Of a stretch of DNA of 64,000 nucleotides, positions 59,286-64,000 are shown one piece after another. The DNA is taken from assembly GCA_029378245.1 (NCBI GenBank), contig JARKIF010000116.1, positions 1 to 64,000 on the forward strand. The letters run 5' to 3'. Position 1 is the first letter of the stretch, and every line of letters starts with the position of its first letter. The stretch is from Roridomyces roridus. Lineage: Eukaryota > Basidiomycota > Agaricomycetes > Agaricales > Mycenaceae. The notes below the pieces were generated by a model. That model did not search any database and had not been told where the DNA came from. It saw nothing but the letters and a program-made list of their open reading frames with translations. The translations under genes were made by a program, and so were the position numbers.

Positions 59286-59902
59286 TATGGGTGGTTCAGA
59301 GTGGGGAAGAGATAGGAGCCCCAGGTGAAATGCAATGAAGATAAAGATGATCGGAGCCAGGTTCGTCGACGGAAGAGACCAATTCCATGACTGATCGTGG
59401 ACGGAAGAAAGCGGTTCCGTCTGGGCCACGCCGGGCCGGTGGCTGCCGGTCGGACCCCACATTCTCCTCTCTCCTCTCTGCGTTTTTCTCTACCGTTGAG
59501 CTTGTTCAATTAAATAATACTAGTTCCGTGTCCGCTTTTCTGAAGCAAGCGTTCTCACAACTTATTAGCCGAGAAAGTTCGTTTTGGGAGTGAATTGAAT
59601 TTATGCTTCTGCTTTCTACTAGTACAATTGATTTGAACTCGACAATGCTGAAGGCAACTCGATTCTCGAAGGTTAAGTACCACCGGCGTCTCAGACTCTC
59701 TATCGTTTGACAGTTCACGGTACGCCCGGCGCAACCCGCTTAGTATTTACCGGCATCTGTTCGGTGATCTCGTCCCCGCCCGCTGCTGAAGCCAATTTGA
59801 CTCTAACCCGCGCGCTGGCCGCTGTCTGAGTGCATATTAATTGTATTTGGTCTTTAGACGCCTGCTCTGGACGAGTATCGTTTGCCTCGGCCGACAAATT
59901 AT
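59286..59902. other. Intergenic, no feature recognised
   Basis: Short ORFs only. It lies between the NmrA-like 3' end and the shikimate dehydrogenase-like start. Confidence 0.4.
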
Positions 59903-61045
59903 CTACTGGTCTAAACTCTTGACAAACTCCTTCCACGTCCGCGGCTTCCTCGCAAGACCCTCGTGGCTCGAAATCTCCTTGGTGCCGTAAACTGATACCG
60001 TGTCAGTCTATGATATGGAGCTCAAATCCGGACGACTTACATCCATATTCAGCGAAGACGACCCAGCATTCAACCAAGTCCTCTACAATGTGGGGCGGCA
60101 GACCGAACGCCCGAAGACTCGCGCCGTAATCTTCGGTGGTTATCTGCTTGAAGACGACTTTCTTCCCGGTCACTGCAAACGTGGTTAGGCTCAAAATCAT
60201 CCAAGGAAGAAGAAACCCGACTAACATTCACCGAGCTGGCCTGCAATGTCCCCGGCAGCAATCATCTCTCCCGCCGTGCGGACCTCGGATCCACTGGGGA
60301 AGACCGGGAGCTCAAACACATGGCGCACATACAACCCATAGTCGTAAGCCGCGTCAATGATAGGCATGCGCGTCGTCGGGGGTACAGGCCACTCCAGCGC
60401 AAGCGAACCGTCCTCAAGCTTGGTGTGCGCCATCGGGCTCTCGATCATGTTGACGGCATAGAAGCCTGCCTGGACGTCCACGAACGGCGCACCAATCTGG
60501 CGCCCGTACTCTGTCGCGGCAGCTTTGCCCTCAAAGTGATATACGTGAGGGAATTTGCCGCCGCTGATCTTGTCGAAGGAGACGAGCCCAGACCAGACGA
60601 TGCGCTCGGCGCCACTTGCTTTGGCCGCGTCGAACAGCTGCTTTGCCTCTGCGGTTTCCTGCTCGTGATGAGTACTATTCAAGTGAAAACAAGCGAGGGC
60701 TCACTCTTTCTGCGTTCATATGCTCCCAAAATTCGTGACGAGCTAGACAGTCAGGTTATCAGATCGGTAGAGCCCCTTGATTTCGCAACGTACGAAAATC
60801 ATGTTCGCGCCTTCAAACGCCTTGTACACTTCGTCCTTGTTTCCGACCACCAACGAGACGCTCACGACCTCGACGCCGCGACTCGCAAGCGCCTGAGCGG
60901 TGGGCTTGGAAGCATCCCGTGTAAACCCGCGGATGCGGTACGCCTTGTCCGATTCTTCGAGCGCCTTGATGACGCTTCCACCCTGAATACCTGTGGCACC
61001 CACAACGGCCACGAGCGGGGCAGATACAGTGTCGGTAATGGTCAT
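59903..61045 (-). CDS. NmrA-like NAD(P)-binding protein, probable frameshift
   Basis: Five exons on the minus strand (60794-61045, 60705-60742, 60232-60661, 60041-60172, 59903-59991). The protein opens with VAVVGATGIQGGSV (Rossmann GxxGxxG at 16-22), then IRGFTRD, and later AKASGAERIVWSGLVS and KFPHVYHFEGKAAATEYGR. This is the pattern of NmrA-like proteins that sense or use NAD(P) (313 residues if intact). Exon 2 is 38 nt; a run of four T where five are expected breaks LVTNFWEHMNAE. Restoring one base makes every exon consistent. This is either a recent mutation or a sequence error. It is an atypical SDR without the catalytic Tyr-Lys pair of enzymes. Confidence 0.7.
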
Positions 61046-62281
61046 GTTGTCCGGAGGAGACTGGCCCAAGGCATTAATTGGCATTAAATACCCCAATTTC
61101 ACTCTCCAGGAATCCCGATTCCCGATGCGGCCGGGTTATTAGCAACACATTCACTGACCAGTGAGCGCTGACTCTCTTGCCGCGTCATGCTCTCGCCGAG
61201 GATGCTGACCACATTCCAAGCGCAAAGGAACAGTTTCCTTGTGATGCAACCCGGATCACGACCTTTTAGGACCTTTTCTACTCCGCTCATACTCACGTGC
61301 ACCCGCGTGAATTTCCTCCTCATTCCGACCGTTCAAACCCTCCACTTGGCATTCGGCACCTTCGGCCAGCGTCAGAAACGTGTAGAGTGATCTCTTCTGA
61401 TACTATGACATGAATCCTCGCTCGGCACGCCCTCGCAAAGCCCAGGAGTAGATTTTCAGGTAACCCTTCAAGCAATTCGATTCTGCTCAACTCACGCGCC
61501 GCGGCATCCTAAACGAAAAATTCTTGGGCTGATTGCGATTTAATTGCATCTTTCTAGATCTTGTCTCTCTAATTTTCAACTCAGCTCACGCTCATGAGGA
61601 AGAATCTCTACCCATTGGCCCCGAGTAGCCGACGGGCGTTTACCTATCTCATCCCGTCGGTGATTCGGCCGTTGCGTTTCCTGGTGCTCGAACTCGCTAA
61701 ATCCTCGTCCCCTTCAGCTTCGTACTGTACTGGAAACTAATCTTCTACACCTATTCTCGACCTCCAGGCCTTTCTCAATCTCACCTTTCCTCCGAATCCT
61801 CGCACCAGCCTCTGGATGTTTCGCTACGCACCATCTACTTACTTACACCGAGCACAATCCTGCAGAACTGGGGTCAATGCAGCACGAGCCTCGATTCTGT
61901 GCCCTTTTCCCGTCTACCACGCTCGAAGTGCTCATGGCTGTCTGCGACAGTGAACGGCGAGCTTCGTGAGCTGATAAGGCCCACCGTAACAGGCGGACTG
62001 AACGATGGGAGTGCGACCGCGCGTCTCGTAGTGCGCCGGTAGCATCGACACTGAGCGCTAGCGGTAGTAGACTGACACCGTTTACCCCCAATTTTTCACT
62101 GGCCGCGTTTCGATTGGGTCTGAATGTTGAACTCTGAGGAGACTTCAATCTATTTTCGAGGGTCCGGCTCTCGCAGCTAGGATTGGTCGAGGAGTTGGTT
62201 CATACGGTAACGATTAGTTTGGTGTAGAAATATCTATTTATTATTTATTGAACGACCTCCATGAATTCGAAAGACCCAATT
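61046..62281. other. Intergenic, no feature recognised
   Basis: No convincing gene on either strand. A domain-less 101-codon minus ORF (61843-62148) is probably chance. A TATTTATTATTTATTG tract near 62230 lies just past the 3' end of the F-box-family pseudogene. Confidence 0.4.
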
Positions 62282-63600
62282 TCAAAAGACCCATGGACTC
62301 TGGTAGATCAACCGCCTCCAGTAACGTCTGCTCTCAAGTATCAAGAGATTCATCCCCGCTTCTCTGAGCGCGTTCAGAGCAAGAACTGTGATGAGATCTG
62401 GACCCGGACCTTCGCTCGTAACAAATGCAGCACTGCTAAGAGCAGATTGCGCGCTGCGACGAGCTTGCAGCATTTTGAGAATCACGGGATAGTCGAAAGA
62501 AAATGAGTTCATCGACACAAAAGAGATTTCGTTGAGGTGAGGGAACGCGATGGGCGTCTTGGCAAACATACTCAGATGAGCGTTTACAGTTTTGATATTG
62601 TTGGAAAGTAAAGTGAAAGCAGTGATGAAGGCGAATTTTTCGAGGATCTCCTCAGTGATAGGGACGGCGGGCAAGTCCTCGACGCAGAAACGCCGCGGCG
62701 TACAGGAAGAGCGGGGGAAAAATGGGTCCAAGTGATCGACGGGGTTTTTATCCCTGGATGCCAAGTTGACGGTAATTTCCGCCAAAGGAGCCCGAAGATG
62801 ATCCAAAACTTCCACGTGGGTTACATATAGGCGTTTTAGCTGTAACATCTCGATTACTGGATCACTGGGCTCTGGCCAGGGTTGGTCGAGATCGTAAGAG
62901 ACCCTGATGCCCGCCTCGATGATGTTTGGTGCCATTTTCAGGACACGTCGATGCAATTCCAACGGGCCTTCTACCCGGTAGGAGGTGAGGCGGTACGTGG
63001 GGAAAGGTATGGGTGTGTAGGTGAAGTCACTATAGAACCCCACATCCTCCAAGGAGGGCGCTGTTTCGAAGCAATTGATGCTATCGACTCCGACTTGGCT
63101 CTGTTCGTCGTACCATTGGATGGTAACCTCCGGAGGGATGGTAGGCGGCCACGAAGCGTCGCCATGAGGGGAACCAACGGCGCCGTAAGATCAATTTTGA
63201 GTTCTTCCCAAGAGAGGGAGCGCTCGCAAAGGAATCGAAACAATTCGATTCGATCCGTGGAGTCTTGCATTTTGCATCCATAGAAATGAATTTTGAGTGA
63301 CTGGGCGCGCTGCACCTGCGTCTGGAGCATAAGTAAAGGGTCTGCCTTTCTTTTGCTAGGCACGTGAACCAGCGCCCACAATGAAGGAGTGGATAACGCG
63401 ATTTCTCTCCAACGTCGGCTAACCTAGCGATTGCCGGTGTTCGCGTTCTCTTTCACATTCTGTTCATTTTTCAGACACAAGTCGACACAAAGTAAGCCAG
63501 TTATCCAAGGCCGACCCTCGCAATACTGATTTACGAGCCAGTTCGAGTTTCGTTTCTCGCGAACTTGAAGCATCTCTCTGCTTTTAGAAATCTCGAGAGC
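62282..63600 (-). pseudogene. F-box/LRR family gene, frameshifted paralogue
   Basis: Minus-strand pieces (63420-63381 leading into 63381-~63130, then ~63115-62282) read WREIALSTPSLWALV, IHFYGCKMQDSTDRIELF, RGRLPSLRRL, and then in another frame ETAPSLEDVGF ... DYPVILKMLQARR. The order and sequence parallel the broken F-box gene at 49819-57683. Near 63120 the frame shifts: 11 nt stand where 12 are expected after PSLRRL. A coil-like segment upstream (LEISKSREMLQVREKRNSN, ~63560-63600) may be the N-terminus, but a clear F-box was not found. Non-functional as it stands, unless an intron hides the shift. Confidence 0.65.
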
Positions 63601-63786
63601 AGTCGACTCGGGACGCTTGCCATTCCCAGACTTGCTGCGTTCAATTGCTCCTACTCTTTTCTTGGCACTACCGACTCCCTTCACCTCGCCACCCTTGTTG
63701 ACCTGGATTCTCCCCTGGATTTCGCAGGCCTTATCCTGAAGCCTGGAGATGAAGAGACCGAGGAATGCTGTGATTCACATCAGTGA

Positions 63787-64000
63787 TCAGACCACCTCTT
63801 GATCCTGGCGCCCATGTTGAATATTGCTAAACTACTGAAGCTGTTCGTCTGTGGGTAAATCTTCAACCTTCATGCCCGATAAATATTCGAAGACAGAAAA
63901 ACAATCTGCGAGTCGTCAGTCTTTCCAGAAAAAAATCCAGATAAGTACAACGCAGTCCCCAGCCCTTACGACTGCAGTACTTAGTTTTGGCCACGACCTT
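63787..64000. other. Window edge, no feature recognised
   Basis: Upstream of the F-box-family pseudogene and cut by the end of the window. Nothing identifiable. Confidence 0.3.

Noticed and set aside
60320..61087. 255-codon plus-strand ORF
   Set aside because: It is antisense to the NmrA-like gene, which has recognisable motifs.

Overview
The window reads as nuclear DNA of a mushroom-forming basidiomycete (Agaricomycetes, probably Agaricales; inference). Introns are mostly about 45-60 nt with GT(A/G)NGT donors, genes are dense and sit on both strands. The families present are a KDZ transposase with a CxC2-type zinc cluster, a TET/JBP-like dioxygenase, alpha-kinase, F-box and Plavaka/CACTA-type transposase, which is the accessory mix typical of these fungi. 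All exon models were built by eye from splice signals and frame. No alignment or database search was possible.

Layout. 1-1147: two head-to-head copies of a short TIR element, the second complete with a 9-bp target duplication. 1579-3349: a DD34E integrase-core gene. 3700-3991: a small acidic ORF. 4849-9660: a 13-exon gene for a 1400-aa TET/JBP-like 2-oxoglutarate/Fe(II) dioxygenase. It converges with a 564-aa partner gene (9729-11583, minus). 11764-13144: a TIR element with an 11-bp target duplication. 13313-21955 (minus): a large multi-exon gene with weak HECT-like features, split in its coding sequence by a 5.0-kb TIR element (copy A, 13557-18561, 7-bp target duplication). A nearly identical inverted copy B lies at 36178-41184. 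The 17.6 kb between the copies holds two SDR genes, a diverged ~2-kb segmental duplication carrying small membrane-protein pseudogenes and a TA-flanked MITE, an 849-aa unassigned gene, a single-pass membrane-protein ORF and a compact alpha-kinase.

41185-47730: an unassigned gene cut short by copy B, a KDZ fragment, and a full-length KDZ transposase (1123 aa) flanked on both sides by ACGCG-containing repeats. 48595-49384: a small multi-pass membrane protein. 49819-57683: an F-box gene broken by two CACTA-like elements, one of which contains a nested hAT-type MITE. 57922-61045 (minus): a shikimate/quinate dehydrogenase-like gene and an NmrA-like gene with a probable 1-nt frameshift. 62282-63600 (minus): a frameshifted paralogue of the F-box gene.

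Interpretation. The left two thirds is an accessory island built by repeated insertion; the intact metabolic genes (SDRs, shikimate DH-like) read as host genes between the elements. The most interesting unit is the TET/JBP dioxygenase with its convergent partner and the neighbouring disrupted gene. TET/JBP genes in basidiomycetes are known to travel with KDZ transposons, and a KDZ gene lies about 34 kb away, but whether these genes form one mobile unit is inference.
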